From: Bacteroidales bacterium UBA4814
GTDB lineage: Bacteria; Bacteroidota; Bacteroidia; Bacteroidales; UBA7960
Direction: 5' to 3'
Length of the DNA: 54,660 nucleotides
Assembly (NCBI GenBank): GCA_002402465.1
Contig: DHFW01000001.1
Coordinates: forward strand, 1-54,660
Numbering within the stretch: position 1 is the stretch's first letter; every line of letters starts with the position of its first letter. Shown piece after piece: positions 1 through 9,848 of this stretch. The notes under the pieces were generated by a model that had not been told where the DNA came from, did no database searches, and saw only the letters and a list, made by a program, of their open reading frames with translations. A program made the position numbers and the translations under genes.

Positions 1-1
1 C

Positions 2-67
2 ATCTACTTCGTTCAGGTACTTACTTCCCAGGGAATTACCACTCAGCGGATTCAGATTGTGAAATAG
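2..67 (+). CDS. 3' end of a T9SS-secreted protein (type A sorting tail)
   Basis: Only the last 21 codons are in the window, ending in TAG at 65-67. The peptide begins IYFVQVLTSQGI and ends QRIQIVK. This is the usual shape of the T9SS type A C-terminal sorting domain (a G-[IV]-Y-x-V/K-V strand, a turn, then a strand ending in K/Q near the stop). The parent protein is therefore probably an outer-membrane-exported, surface-attached or secreted cargo. Nothing can be said about its catalytic part, which lies upstream. A strong terminator follows at 91-121. Confidence 0.6.
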   Translation: MYFVQVLTSQGITTQRIQIVK

Positions 68-90
68 TTCTGTTTCTCTCTGATACTCAT

Positions 91-121
91 AAGGGAGGGC
101 CGACCGGCCCTCCCTTTTTTT
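91..121 (+). terminator. Rho-independent terminator
   Basis: A perfect 9-bp GC-rich stem (GGGAGGGCC / GGCCCTCCC) with a GACC loop, extended by AA/TT pairs, runs straight into eight T residues. It ends the transcript of the T9SS cargo gene upstream. Confidence 0.9.
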
Positions 122-244
122 TGTGCCTTTCTTTTTCCTGGAAATTCACTTCAATAGAACCCGTGGAAAACTACCGGGTTTTTTGCGAATCCCGGTAGTA
201 TTAAATGCCGTGATATTACGCTTTTCTACGCTTGACCGGGTCAG

Positions 245-252
245 TACATTTG
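245..252 (+). promoter_or_regulatory. Bacteroidota -7 element for the PKD gene
   Basis: TACATTTG fits the Bacteroidota sigma-A -7 consensus TAnnTTTG. A TTTT lies 19 nt upstream where the -33 TTTG would be. It would give an untranslated leader of roughly 105 nt before the ATG at 365. Confidence 0.45.
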
Positions 253-364
253 AATTGGAAAACGAAAAGGACTGTTAAGTCTGATTTTTAGCTTAAGCAA
301 CAGCAGATAATAACCGGGGATAAAGGTTTTGTTTGCCTTGCTAAACCCAACCAAATGGATTAAT

Positions 365-3300
365 ATGGGCAAAAAGGGACCATTTTTAGTATTGTTATTG
401 TTGCTTTGTTTCTCCGGGAACCTTATGGCCCAGACCGACACTGAATTCTGGTTTGTGGCACCCCGGGTAACTGAAGGGCACGGATTCGACCCCAATAATC
501 CAGTAAATCTTGGGGGCAAAAAATTTTACCTTCGATTTGCCAGCATGAGCCTGCCGGCTTCCATAACCATAGATATGCCGGCCAATCCCGCCTTTACACC
601 AATAGAAATTAACCTGCCTGCCAATTCGGCCCACACCGAAGACCTTACCAACCTGCACGATTTGATCTGGCACCCCGAGCCCAACGAAATTCACGGGCGT
701 GGCCTGCATATTACTTCCACTACTCCAATTACAGCTTATTATGAAGTAGGCACCTATTACAATCCTGATATTTTTTCACTCAAAGGCAAGAATGCCCTTG
801 GCAAAGAGTTTTACGTGCCTTTCCAGAACACCTATCGTAACGGAGAGTATATTCCAGGACCTTTTTCCACCATTAATATTGTGGCCACCAAAGATAATAC
901 GGTGGTAGAAGTTATTCCCACCAAGCCAGCCTACAGCGGAGACGAAAACAATCCATACTTACCCGGAGAAACCATTCAGAGGGTTTTAAACCGGGGTGAA
1001 ACTTTTGCCGTTGCTCCAAACCGCATTTATTTAGGCTCTCAACCACGGCCAGGTCAGCGGCCACAAAACCGATTGGCCGGAACCAAGGTAACTGCCAGTG
1101 AGCCCGTTGCCGTTACCACCAGCGACGACTCTGTAGACTCTTATCCCCAGGCTTGCCGCGACCTGGTGGGCGACCAGCTGGTGCCGGTAAACATTATTGG
1201 CACAGAATACATTACCATGCGAGGCAGGCTGAATGCAGGTATGCAGGAGTCTGTTTATATTCTTGCCACGGAAAACAACACGGAGATATTTCTCGATGGC
1301 AGTTATATTGGTGTGATACAAGATGGTGAAATGTACAAGCAGCAGCTGGTGAATCAAACCCATCACATACAAACCACCAAGCCCGCTTATGTTTACCATG
1401 TGGCGGGTTTTGGCTGCGAAATGGGCGGTGCCGTGCTGCCCCCAGTTAACTTTTGCAATGGATCGAGCAAGATATCATTTACCCGATCGAAGGAAGGGGT
1501 AAACGCTGGTGGAGTAGTGGAGAAATTCTTCCTCAATATCATGGTTAGGGCTGGAGCACAGGATGGCTTTATTTTAAATGGCAGTACCACCATGGTGCCT
1601 GCCTCGGCCTTTAACCCGGTGCCCGGAACCTTCGACTGGCTTGCTGCCGAGTTCGACTTTACAAACGAAATTTCGGCCGGTGTGGCCAGTTTTATTGAAA
1701 ATACCAAAGACCTGTTTCACCTGGCCATTATCAATGGTGGCGAAAACTCAGGTACAATGTACGGGTATTTCTCTGACTTCAACCAGGTGAAGGCCACCAG
1801 CATGATCGTTGAATCGAGCACCGACTTTGAAGCCATTTGTTACGGACAGAGTGCCCAGCTTATAGCCGGTGGTGGTATCAATTATGTGTGGAGCCCACCG
1901 GATTTCCTCGACAACCCTTTCAGTCAGACTCCCATTGCTTTCCCCGACACCACCATGCATTATACGGTGATTGCCAGTGGTGCCTGTGGCCTGGTCGACT
2001 CGGCAAGTGTTACCCTTAGGGTTACCCAGCCACTCCACGCCATTTTCAGTCTTGACGAAACCATAGGTTGTTCTCCTTTTGAAATTAACATCAAGAATGA
2101 GTCGATAGGCGTTGAGCATTACGAATGGCGCCTGGGCGATGGCACCAATCTGAGCCTTGGATTTGATGCTCTTACGCATATTTATGTAAACGAAAGCGAT
2201 ACAGCTCAGTATTTTGACATAAGGCTTATTGGCCGAAACGACCTTTATTGCATCGACACCATGACCACCAGGATAACCGTTTACCCGGAAGTGAAAGCCA
2301 TTGCAGGAAACGATATCAGTGGTTGTGCGCCCATGCAGGTAAGTTTCATTAACCAGAGCCGGGGCGCCGACACCTACCTTTGGCGCTTTGGCGATGGCGC
2401 TTCTTCGGTTGCCGGAGAGCCTACACACACTTTCCACAATTATTCTGATAAGGATACCACCTTTGTGGTGGTGCTGAAAGCCCGGTCTGATTTTGGCTGC
2501 GAAGATTTTGACACGGTTTACGTGCATGTGAAACCTTACGTGAAGGCTGGTTTTGAGTTTGACCCACCCGAATTTTGCCACCCCTACGAGCTCGAAATCA
2601 CCAATAACTCCTTTGGGGTTACACAGTACATCTGGGATTTTGACGATGGCTATCCCGTGCAAAATTACAGCGATTCAACCTTTTCGTATTCGCTCGAGAA
2701 CTTCGGCTCAGCACCGCAGGTCTTCAATATTACCCTGAACGTTTCAAACGATTATGGCTGTGTTGACGTCCTTGAACGGCCGGTCACGGTCCATCCTTAT
2801 ATTAAGGCTGATTTTACTCCTGATGTGATCGAAGGCTGCCATCCGCTCACGGTTAATTTTGAAAACCTCTCGGTAGGAAGTCAGTTTTTTGGTTGGGATT
2901 TTGGAAATGCTTCAGGAACATCATCTGGTGTTTCGCCAGTATTTGAATTCTCTAATCCCGATCCTGATGTGCCAGCAGTATTTAATGTTAGTCTGGTAGC
3001 CAGTTCAATGTACGGTTGCCGCGATACCGCAGAAGTTAAGATTACCGTTTTCCCGCGTATTGAAGCGGAATTTGCCTTCGACTACAGCGAATACTGTGCT
3101 CCCCAGGAGGTGGTCTTTAATAATCAAGCCATTGGTGCCACTGGCTATGTGTGGAACTTTGGCAACGGAGTTACATCCACATCCAACGCCACCCAGGTCA
3201 CCAATATATATTCCAATACAAGCTCACAGTCGCAAACCTACAATGTGTCCCTGTGGGTGCAAAACGATTTCGGTTGCTTTGAGGAAAGAGTTCGCGAAAT

Positions 3301-6202
3301 CACCATCTTCCCGGAGGTTGTGGCCGAATTTAGTATGGAATCGGCAGGCTGCCATCCCCTTGAAGTGAACTTTCACAACCAGTCGCTCAATGCCATGGAT
3401 TATTTCTGGGACTTTGGCGATGGTGGCACATCCACCAATTCCAGTCCGTTTCGCACCTTTACCAACGACAACCCGGTGGATGTTGCAATATACGATGTTA
3501 CGCTTATTGCCGTTTCGCCAAACAACTGCCGCGATACGGTGGTGATGCCCGTAACAGTGCTGCCCAAGCCTGTGGCTGCATTTGAAGTTCCCGAAAATCA
3601 AGGCTGCGCGCCTTTCGAGGTGGCACTCATCGATCATTCGATCGGAAATTCTGCAAACTACTGGACCCTTGGCGATGGCAGCGTGCAGAATACCTTACCT
3701 GGCAACCTGCAGCACACCTATCTGAACACCACCGAAAACCTGCTTAATTTTCAGCCTGAGCTTATTGTGGTAAACGAATGGGGTTGCCGCGATACCCTGG
3801 ATCTTAATGTGCTGGTGTTTCCCATGGTGCTTGCAGACATAAGCCTGCCCGAGCTGGCCGGCTGCCACCCGTTCGAAGCAAATATTTTCAACCTCTCTTC
3901 CGGGGCCACCGCCACCTTACCCTATGAGTGGAACTATGGTGATGGCAGCACCTCCATTGTTCATGATGGGAGCCATACCCATGTGTTTAACAATTTCAGC
4001 CATACCGAATCCGCTTTCTATACAGCTGCAATGCGTGCCACCAATGTTTATGGCTGTCGCGACTCGGTTTCGGTTACCGTAGAAGTATTCCCTCGCCCCA
4101 AAGCCTTATTCAGTTCTCCGGAAGAACCCCAGTGCAGCCCATTTGAAGTAAACTTTGGTGACCTCTCACTTGGTGCCCAGCGCTATAGCTGGAACTTTGG
4201 CAACGGTAACACTTCCAATCAGCCAGGCTCTGTGTCGAATATTTATGTGCAGCCTGCCGGACAAGGCATTGGCTGGTTTACAACAAGTCTGGAAGTGGAG
4301 AACCAGTATGGTTGCAACGACACTTACACCAGGCAGGTGGCCGCCTATCCGGTTATTCTGGCCGACTTCAGTGGTGACCTGCAAGGCTGCCATCCGCTCA
4401 CGGTCGATTTTGTGAACTTTACCCAAGGCGGCGACTTTTATGTGTGGGATTTTGAAGATGGGGTATTTACCAACGAACAGGCGCCGCAGCACGTTTTCGT
4501 CAACAACAGCTTTACCGATCTGAAAAACTTCCCTGTGAAGCTTTCGGCTCAAAGCGAGTTTGGCTGCAAATCAGAAATCATTCGCACCATTACCGTTTAT
4601 CCGCGGCCAAAATCCGATTTCAACCTGAGTATACTTCAGGGCTGTTCGCCACTGGAGGTGAATATTGAGAATAGCTCCATTGGCGGTACTTTGTTTAACT
4701 GGAACCTGGGCAACGAAACTTCGGGAACCAACGAAGAGCATTTTTACTGGGTTTTCAGAAACCTGACCGATTCGATTGCCACAATTCCCGTTAATCTTAA
4801 TGCTTCCAACCAGTGGGGCTGCGATCGCAACTTTTCCAAAACGGTAAGGGTATACCCCGAGGTGGAAGCTGAATTTACTACTGCCACAGGCGAATTTGAG
4901 GGCTGCACCCCGCTTACCCTCGATTTTGTTAATCAAACCCTCAGGGCCAACCGATATACATGGAATTTTGATGACAATACCCAGTCCATTGGAAATAACC
5001 CCGGACATGTTTTTTACGCCTTCGACCAGGAAACAACCTATTATGATGTTCTTTTGCAGGCCACTTCGCCTTATGGCTGCAAGGATTCGATCGTTAAACT
5101 GGTTACCGTATATCCGCAGCCAGTGGCAGATTTTTCGGCAAATCCCTACGAACAAACCTACCCAAATACTACAGTAGTGTTTGCCAATGAATCCCTGTCT
5201 GGTCAGTGGCATTACACCTGGAGCATGGACGATGGCAATATCCGTACTTTCGATTCCGATCCGGGAAGCTTTTCTCATACTTACCAGTGGACCAACAATG
5301 ATTATGCAACCCGCTATTATTATGTGAACCTCAAGGTTGAAAACTCCTGGTGCGACGATAACATAACGCGTCAGGTCATCATCCACGCACCCCAGCCCGT
5401 GGTTGAGTTTCAATCGACCGACAAGGGCTGCCCGCCTTTCGATGTGCAGTTTACCAACAACAGCCTGTATGGCCTCTCGTATCTGTGGGATTTTGATGAT
5501 GGAAACACCTCCGATGACAAAAATCCAAGACACGTGTTTACCGATCCTGGTATCTATGAAGTAAAACTGCTGGTATATGGCGAAGGTGGAGTAGATTCGA
5601 CCTATCATCAGATTACGGTACATCAGCCACCCATTGCCGACTTCCGCGTAATGCCCAAATACGTTACCCTGCCTTATGAGCCCATACAGCTGGCCAACCT
5701 TTCCAGCTTTGCCCATACCTGGGAGTGGGACCTTGGCGATGGCACCATTTCGCACGAATTTGAACCCCTGCACTACTACCAGGCGGTGGGTATATACGAT
5801 ATCAGACTTACGGTTGGAAACGACACCGATCCTGTTTGCTACGACACCATGATACAGGAAGGAGCCGTGGGCGCCGAAGAAGATTGTGTCATGTACTTCC
5901 CCAACGCCTTTACGCCCAACGTTTTTGGCCCATCGGGTGGGCAATATGATCCTAACAGTGACCCAGACCCGTTGAACCAGATTTTTCATCCCATATTTAC
6001 CGGCATTGAAGACTATGTCATGGAAGTTTACACCCGTTGGGGAGAACTGGTTTTCAGAACCGAAGACCTGGAAATTGGCTGGGATGGCTATTTCAGGGGC
6101 AAACTCTCGAAAATGGATGTGTACGTTTGGAAAGTGTGGTACACTTGCTCGGGAACGGGCCGCAAGGTAGTGAACGCAGGGGATGTAACCCTGATACGAT
6201 AA
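365..6202 (+). CDS. Giant PKD-repeat surface protein with gliding-motility C-terminal domain
   Basis: The ATG at 365 gives a 1945-residue exported protein. A TTG-initiated extension to 329 is open, but the signal peptide (MGKKGPFLVLLLLLCF, cut before Q23 in MAQ) fits 365. The first ~450 residues resemble the IgGFc-binding N-terminal domain (TEFWFVAP near the start). About 15 PKD-like repeats of ~90 residues follow, each opening with a GC[HSA]P[LF]-type strand and carrying a W[DN]F[GD][DN]G core, often with a Cys pair. The last ~95 residues (from CVMYFPNAFTPN) match the gliding-motility-associated type B T9SS sorting domain. Export would be by T9SS, and the PorP/SprF gene 44 bp downstream is the typical dedicated partner, as in SprB/SprF. 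A role as an adhesin or motility surface filament is inferred. Confidence 0.88.
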   Translation: MGKKGPFLVLLLLLCFSGNLMAQTDTEFWFVAPRVTEGHGFDPNNPVNLGGKKFYLRFASMSLPASITIDMPANPAFTPIEINLPANSAHTEDLTNLHDLIWHPEPNEIHGRGLHITSTTPITAYYEVGTYYNPDIFSLKGKNALGKEFYVPFQNTYRNGEYIPGPFSTINIVATKDNTVVEVIPTKPAYSGDENNPYLPGETIQRVLNRGETFAVAPNRIYLGSQPRPGQRPQNRLAGTKVTASEPVAVTTSDDSVDSYPQACRDLVGDQLVPVNIIGTEYITMRGRLNAGMQESVYILATENNTEIFLDGSYIGVIQDGEMYKQQLVNQTHHIQTTKPAYVYHVAGFGCEMGGAVLPPVNFCNGSSKISFTRSKEGVNAGGVVEKFFLNIMVRAGAQDGFILNGSTTMVPASAFNPVPGTFDWLAAEFDFTNEISAGVASFIENTKDLFHLAIINGGENSGTMYGYFSDFNQVKATSMIVESSTDFEAICYGQSAQLIAGGGINYVWSPPDFLDNPFSQTPIAFPDTTMHYTVIASGACGLVDSASVTLRVTQPLHAIFSLDETIGCSPFEINIKNESIGVEHYEWRLGDGTNLSLGFDALTHIYVNESDTAQYFDIRLIGRNDLYCIDTMTTRITVYPEVKAIAGNDISGCAPMQVSFINQSRGADTYLWRFGDGASSVAGEPTHTFHNYSDKDTTFVVVLKARSDFGCEDFDTVYVHVKPYVKAGFEFDPPEFCHPYELEITNNSFGVTQYIWDFDDGYPVQNYSDSTFSYSLENFGSAPQVFNITLNVSNDYGCVDVLERPVTVHPYIKADFTPDVIEGCHPLTVNFENLSVGSQFFGWDFGNASGTSSGVSPVFEFSNPDPDVPAVFNVSLVASSMYGCRDTAEVKITVFPRIEAEFAFDYSEYCAPQEVVFNNQAIGATGYVWNFGNGVTSTSNATQVTNIYSNTSSQSQTYNVSLWVQNDFGCFEERVREITIFPEVVAEFSMESAGCHPLEVNFHNQSLNAMDYFWDFGDGGTSTNSSPFRTFTNDNPVDVAIYDVTLIAVSPNNCRDTVVMPVTVLPKPVAAFEVPENQGCAPFEVALIDHSIGNSANYWTLGDGSVQNTLPGNLQHTYLNTTENLLNFQPELIVVNEWGCRDTLDLNVLVFPMVLADISLPELAGCHPFEANIFNLSSGATATLPYEWNYGDGSTSIVHDGSHTHVFNNFSHTESAFYTAAMRATNVYGCRDSVSVTVEVFPRPKALFSSPEEPQCSPFEVNFGDLSLGAQRYSWNFGNGNTSNQPGSVSNIYVQPAGQGIGWFTTSLEVENQYGCNDTYTRQVAAYPVILADFSGDLQGCHPLTVDFVNFTQGGDFYVWDFEDGVFTNEQAPQHVFVNNSFTDLKNFPVKLSAQSEFGCKSEIIRTITVYPRPKSDFNLSILQGCSPLEVNIENSSIGGTLFNWNLGNETSGTNEEHFYWVFRNLTDSIATIPVNLNASNQWGCDRNFSKTVRVYPEVEAEFTTATGEFEGCTPLTLDFVNQTLRANRYTWNFDDNTQSIGNNPGHVFYAFDQETTYYDVLLQATSPYGCKDSIVKLVTVYPQPVADFSANPYEQTYPNTTVVFANESLSGQWHYTWSMDDGNIRTFDSDPGSFSHTYQWTNNDYATRYYYVNLKVENSWCDDNITRQVIIHAPQPVVEFQSTDKGCPPFDVQFTNNSLYGLSYLWDFDDGNTSDDKNPRHVFTDPGIYEVKLLVYGEGGVDSTYHQITVHQPPIADFRVMPKYVTLPYEPIQLANLSSFAHTWEWDLGDGTISHEFEPLHYYQAVGIYDIRLTVGNDTDPVCYDTMIQEGAVGAEEDCVMYFPNAFTPNVFGPSGGQYDPNSDPDPLNQIFHPIFTGIEDYVMEVYTRWGELVFRTEDLEIGWDGYFRGKLSKMDVYVWKVWYTCSGTGRKVVNAGDVTLIR

Positions 6203-6246
6203 CAAAATTTTAAACCGGGAATAATACACGCATTAAGTTTAAACTC

Positions 6247-7296
6247 ATGGAAAACAGACGAAAAACATACCGCCTGCGCCTGATACCGGGAATCATCCTC
6301 CTGGCCTTGATGGTTAGTGGTCCGGGAGTTGTTCCGTTGAATGCACAGGATCCGCAGTTCTCGCAATTTTATGCGGCGCCCCTGTACATTGCCCCCTCCT
6401 TTGCAGGTGGTACCGACGGCAGCCGGGTGGTGATGAATTACCGCAATCAATGGCCCTCGATTCCCGGGGCATTCGTGACATACGCCTTCTCTTTCGACCA
6501 TTACTTCCATAATTATAACAGCGGAGTAGGCCTGCTGATTGGACGCGATGAGGCAGGTACTGGTCGCCTGGCCAACAATACGGCCAGCTTGCTTTATTCC
6601 TACAACTTTCAGCTCGACCACCGCTGGACCATGCGTCCGGGCATTTCCTTCAGCTATGCTGAACGTACCATCGACTTTTACCGCCTCACTTTTGGAGATC
6701 AGCTGCAGTTAAACGGCCAACACAATACTTCCACTTTTAATCCCCTCATCAATGATTTAGCCATGGACCGGGTAGGGTACTTTGATGCTGCAACTTCCGT
6801 AATGGCTTATTCTTCCAATGCCTGGGTCGGTGTTACCGTGGATCACCTTATGAGGCCTAACCAAAGCATGATCGACGAGCAGAAAAGCCGTGTGCCCATG
6901 AAATACTCCCTGTTTGGCGGCTACCGCTTCGACTATGGCGGAAGCCTGATGGGCGACATGGGCGAAAGCATCTCCCTGGCCGTGCTTTACCGCAACCAGG
7001 GTAAATTTAATCAGCTCGATGCAGGTGTGTACTGGAGCAAGCATCCCATTTCCATTGGCCTGCTCTACAGGGGTATCCCCATTTTCAATAACCATGTGCA
7101 TGGTCTTTTCAACAACGATGCCCTGGTAGCAATGGTTGGGCTGCGCACCAAAGATTTCCGTATTGGTTACAGCTACGATATGACCATTTCACGGCTTATA
7201 AACTCTACGGGCGGCTCTCATGAAATATCGCTTATTTACCATTTCAACCAGGGTCCGCCCAATAAGAAACCAAAAATGTTACCTTGTCCCGACTAA
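6247..7296 (+). CDS. Type IX secretion membrane protein, PorP/SprF family
   Basis: A 349-residue outer-membrane beta-barrel. It has a signal peptide ending ...PLNAQ, and the mature N-terminus DPQFSQFYAAPLYIAPSFAGG is the family hallmark (QDPQFSQYY..PLYLNPAFAG). Alternating aromatic strands continue to the end. Members of this family sit in the outer membrane and bind type B T9SS cargo on the cell surface; Flavobacterium SprF is needed for SprB export. The 44-bp gap from the PKD gene and the same strand suggest one transcript and a cargo/anchor pair. The C-terminus carries a short basic tail (NKKPKMLPCPD). Confidence 0.92.
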   Translation: MENRRKTYRLRLIPGIILLALMVSGPGVVPLNAQDPQFSQFYAAPLYIAPSFAGGTDGSRVVMNYRNQWPSIPGAFVTYAFSFDHYFHNYNSGVGLLIGRDEAGTGRLANNTASLLYSYNFQLDHRWTMRPGISFSYAERTIDFYRLTFGDQLQLNGQHNTSTFNPLINDLAMDRVGYFDAATSVMAYSSNAWVGVTVDHLMRPNQSMIDEQKSRVPMKYSLFGGYRFDYGGSLMGDMGESISLAVLYRNQGKFNQLDAGVYWSKHPISIGLLYRGIPIFNNHVHGLFNNDALVAMVGLRTKDFRIGYSYDMTISRLINSTGGSHEISLIYHFNQGPPNKKPKMLPCPD

Positions 7297-7327
7297 GTTG
7301 AATATCCCCCGGTTTTTTGTTTTCCAT

Positions 7328-7360
7328 GAAAAAGCCCCGGAACTTTCCAGGGCTTTTTTT
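7328..7360. terminator. Bidirectional terminator between convergent genes
   Basis: A hairpin of GAAAAAGCCC-type and GGGCTTTTTTT arms lies between the PorP/SprF gene and the convergent lipoprotein gene. It has A-runs on one side and T-runs on the other, so it can stop transcription from both directions. Confidence 0.8.
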
Positions 7361-7946
7361 ATTCCAGTTCCACGTCATACCGCCATTCGTGCAGGCCTTT
7401 ATGGTATCTCAGCCGGTCATCGGGCCATTCAATAAATAGCTTGTTGCCAAGATATCCGTTTACGTCGCCGGTTTCTATCATTTCAAGGAAAAGGGTTTCG
7501 CCAATTTCAACGAGTTTGTCTTCATCAAAAACCGGGGTGTTGAAAATCTCTTCAAAGTCAGTGATTTTTTCATTCTCCAATCTAAATCTTCCGCCAACTC
7601 CACGAGTATTCCCTGCAGTAGAACGGGCCGGCCGAATCAAATAATAATAATGATCGCCTTCATTATTTACATAAAAATAAATGATTTGAAACTGCCGGGA
7701 ATACGCCACATAATAGGGGCGAAATTCGGGCTCAAACCTGGTTTGACTGGTTGCTGTTTTGGGTTTTACCCCAATGAAAGTCACCATGTCCGCAAGGAGG
7801 GTGTCTTTTTGATCGGTGCTGAAGTAGGTTTCAATTCTGTATTGCTGCATCGAATCTCTTTGCTTTTTTGCAAAAGGGTTGCAGGCAGTTATCCCTGTCA
7901 GGATTAAGAGAAAAATTATGGTGGCGTTTTTTTGCATATGGAGCAT
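7359..7946 (-). CDS. Small lipoprotein of unknown function
   Basis: Two ATG codons, 7946 and 7937, are possible starts; an open extension to 7967 begins with TTG and is unlikely. The N-terminus MQKNATIIFLLILTGITAC is a signal peptide with a lipobox (GITAC), so the ~185-residue product should be a lipid-anchored envelope protein. The rest is mixed alpha/beta with many aromatic strand-like segments (YYVAYSRQFQIIYFYVNNEGDH and nearby) and no catalytic motif that I recognise. It follows the beta-helix lipoprotein gene on the same strand, but a terminator-like hairpin at 7971-7998 separates them. Function unknown. Confidence 0.65.
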   Translation of the reverse strand: MLHMQKNATIIFLLILTGITACNPFAKKQRDSMQQYRIETYFSTDQKDTLLADMVTFIGVKPKTATSQTRFEPEFRPYYVAYSRQFQIIYFYVNNEGDHYYYLIRPARSTAGNTRGVGGRFRLENEKITDFEEIFNTPVFDEDKLVEIGETLFLEMIETGDVNGYLGNKLFIEWPDDRLRYHKGLHEWRYDVELE

Positions 7947-7970
7947 AATAGGTTTTCCTGTAAACAAAGG

Positions 7971-7998
7971 AAAAGCCGGGGTTTTGGCCCCGACTTTT
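7971..7998 (-). terminator. Terminator after the beta-helix lipoprotein gene
   Basis: On the minus strand the arms AAAAGTCGGGG and CCCCGGCTTTT enclose a CCAAAA loop, with one mismatch. A short T-rich tract follows. It sits 20 bp past the stop codon at 8019. Confidence 0.6.
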
Positions 7999-8018
7999 CA
8001 AAATTAAGGGAGTATATA

Positions 8019-9797
8019 TTAAAAATAAGCTACAATATGGCAGTTCCACTCAGCCCAGCCCTGAGTCCAGTCGGTGGTGCCAAAAGCGCCCACAAAGGGC
8101 ACGTTCTGGAAGAAGCTGTCGGCCTTTGGGGTATTGTCCCAACGAGCAGCATTGAGCAGCATACTGCTACCCAGCAGGTTAAGGGTGGGTACACCCAGAT
8201 CGAAAATACTTTCGTGGATGCCAAGGTCATCCCACTTGCTGATTAAATGGTTGTTGAACTCCGGAGTGCTATACCAGGTTTCGTAAGCTTCCTGTCCTCC
8301 GGGGAAATTCGCGTGGCTTTTCAGGGCCACTCCCCTTGGGTTATTGGGGTGCTGGGCGCCGTTGGAAGGTTCGCCGGTAAATAGTGTTCCGGCAGAGCCA
8401 TAGCCGTTTCCGCCCCAGTGCTCTACACCGGCCAGGTAAAGGTTGCGGATCTGAAGGTGACCATCCAGGGCAGCCTGTCCTGAGCCTGCCTTGTCGTCAT
8501 CAATATATAAACCGTTGGGGTATCCGGTCATGTAACTGTTGTAAATGCTTATGCGGGAATTGCGGCGCAACTGGGCAGCGTGCTGAAATTGAAGGCTAAT
8601 GGGGGTTTCTCGGGTTTTCTTGGGGCCTATAATGCTCATGTTGGCAAAGACACCCGAGGTAAAGGGTTCTGCAGCGCTACCAGCCCCATTGTTGTCAACT
8701 TCGAAGCCGTTTGAGCCCGACTGGTCGGCAAGGGCTGCACCGCGAATACCAAGGCCAAACTGCACGCGGCCCGAATAGCCTAGGTCCACGTCAAAATCAT
8801 CATCAAGGCCGCGGTAGGCAATCAAATACCTGCCATCAACAGTACCTCCAAACCACTCAAATGCGTCATCAAGCCCGTAAGAAGCCATTACGTATTCTAT
8901 AACAGTGCCTGAACCTACACTACCCATGGTAAGGCTGTTTACCTCTTCGTTTGGGTTGATGGGGATGCCGGCGTATTCAATCCTCACGTAACGAATCACG
9001 CCTGAATTGTCGTTGGGGAGGTTGCCACCATGAAACCCACCGTAGCCGCCTTCCAGCTCAACCGGCTGACCGGTAACCGCTGTAATGTTGTTGGGTGCGC
9101 GGCCGCATATAACCAGGCCGCCCCAGTCGCCAGGCTCACGGAAACCCGGAGGGTTCTCGGAAGTCATGACAATGGGGTTGTCGGCCGTTCCTTCGGCAAA
9201 TATCTGACCACCCATTTGTACGATCAGCGTGCCTTTCGACTCGCGGTCGCCAATAATTAGCGTGCCGGGTTCAATATAAAGCTTGACGCCATCAGCAACC
9301 CTTACAAAACCATTGAGGCGGTATATCTTGTCGGAAGTCCAGTTAACCGTGCCGGTAAGATTGCCTTCGGGAACTTCAATAATGGGTTTTGCCACTACCG
9401 TTATCGAAAAGATTTCTATGTCGGAAGGACGGTCTTTTTTATCGATAACAGAAAACGACAAGTTTATTATGCTGCCAGTAGGCAGGGCATCAACAGTGTA
9501 TTCATAGACATATTCAAGGCTTGTTTCGCCATTAAAATTTACTGTTGGCAGCGGAACCCCGTTTTTCAAAATGGTAAGGGATCTGGCGCCTTCAGGGGCA
9601 TTGACCGAAATGGTAGTGCTTACGGTTTGGCCGGCTGCATTAATGGCTGAAGCAGAACTCAGACTGATAACTGGTGCTGGTTTCAATTCATCATCTTTCT
9701 GGCAGGAAGAAAGAAATACACCCATGATTAGAATAAAGGCTACCAAGGCTAAAGCCCTAAGTCCTTTTAAAAGGGGTTTTTTTGTTTGTTTGTGCAT
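8019..9797 (-). CDS. Secreted lipoprotein with a beta-helix-like, glycine-rich body
   Basis: The start at 9797 (MHKQTKKPLLKG) precedes a signal peptide and lipobox (GVFLSSC). The longer TTG frame to 9851 runs over the promoter and is rejected. The product is ~592 residues. An Ig-like N-terminal stretch (~residues 35-135) is followed by a long region (from NLTGTVNWTSDKIYRLNGFVRVADGV) rich in G, N and D. Its repeated strands (LYIEPGTLIIGD, FAEGTADNPIVMTSE, DWGGLVICGRAP) look like a right-handed parallel beta-helix. Database entries for this family in Bacteroidota often carry uninformative names. It lies downstream of a TonB-dependent receptor, and both promoters share 11-bp repeats, so a joint role in nutrient capture, possibly of phosphate or phosphorylated compounds, is inferred. 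Confidence 0.7.
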   Translation of the reverse strand: MHKQTKKPLLKGLRALALVAFILIMGVFLSSCQKDDELKPAPVISLSSASAINAAGQTVSTTISVNAPEGARSLTILKNGVPLPTVNFNGETSLEYVYEYTVDALPTGSIINLSFSVIDKKDRPSDIEIFSITVVAKPIIEVPEGNLTGTVNWTSDKIYRLNGFVRVADGVKLYIEPGTLIIGDRESKGTLIVQMGGQIFAEGTADNPIVMTSENPPGFREPGDWGGLVICGRAPNNITAVTGQPVELEGGYGGFHGGNLPNDNSGVIRYVRIEYAGIPINPNEEVNSLTMGSVGSGTVIEYVMASYGLDDAFEWFGGTVDGRYLIAYRGLDDDFDVDLGYSGRVQFGLGIRGAALADQSGSNGFEVDNNGAGSAAEPFTSGVFANMSIIGPKKTRETPISLQFQHAAQLRRNSRISIYNSYMTGYPNGLYIDDDKAGSGQAALDGHLQIRNLYLAGVEHWGGNGYGSAGTLFTGEPSNGAQHPNNPRGVALKSHANFPGGQEAYETWYSTPEFNNHLISKWDDLGIHESIFDLGVPTLNLLGSSMLLNAARWDNTPKADSFFQNVPFVGAFGTTDWTQGWAEWNCHIVAYF

Positions 9798-9848
9798 TTT
9801 TTTGTTATGGTTTAAATTAAGGTTTCTTGCTTGGATTGTTTCATGAGG

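Noticed and set aside
4571..6229. A 552-codon minus-strand frame opposite the PKD gene
   Set aside because: A shadow of the repetitive PKD coding sequence. Its composition is not protein-like and the plus frame has clear domains.
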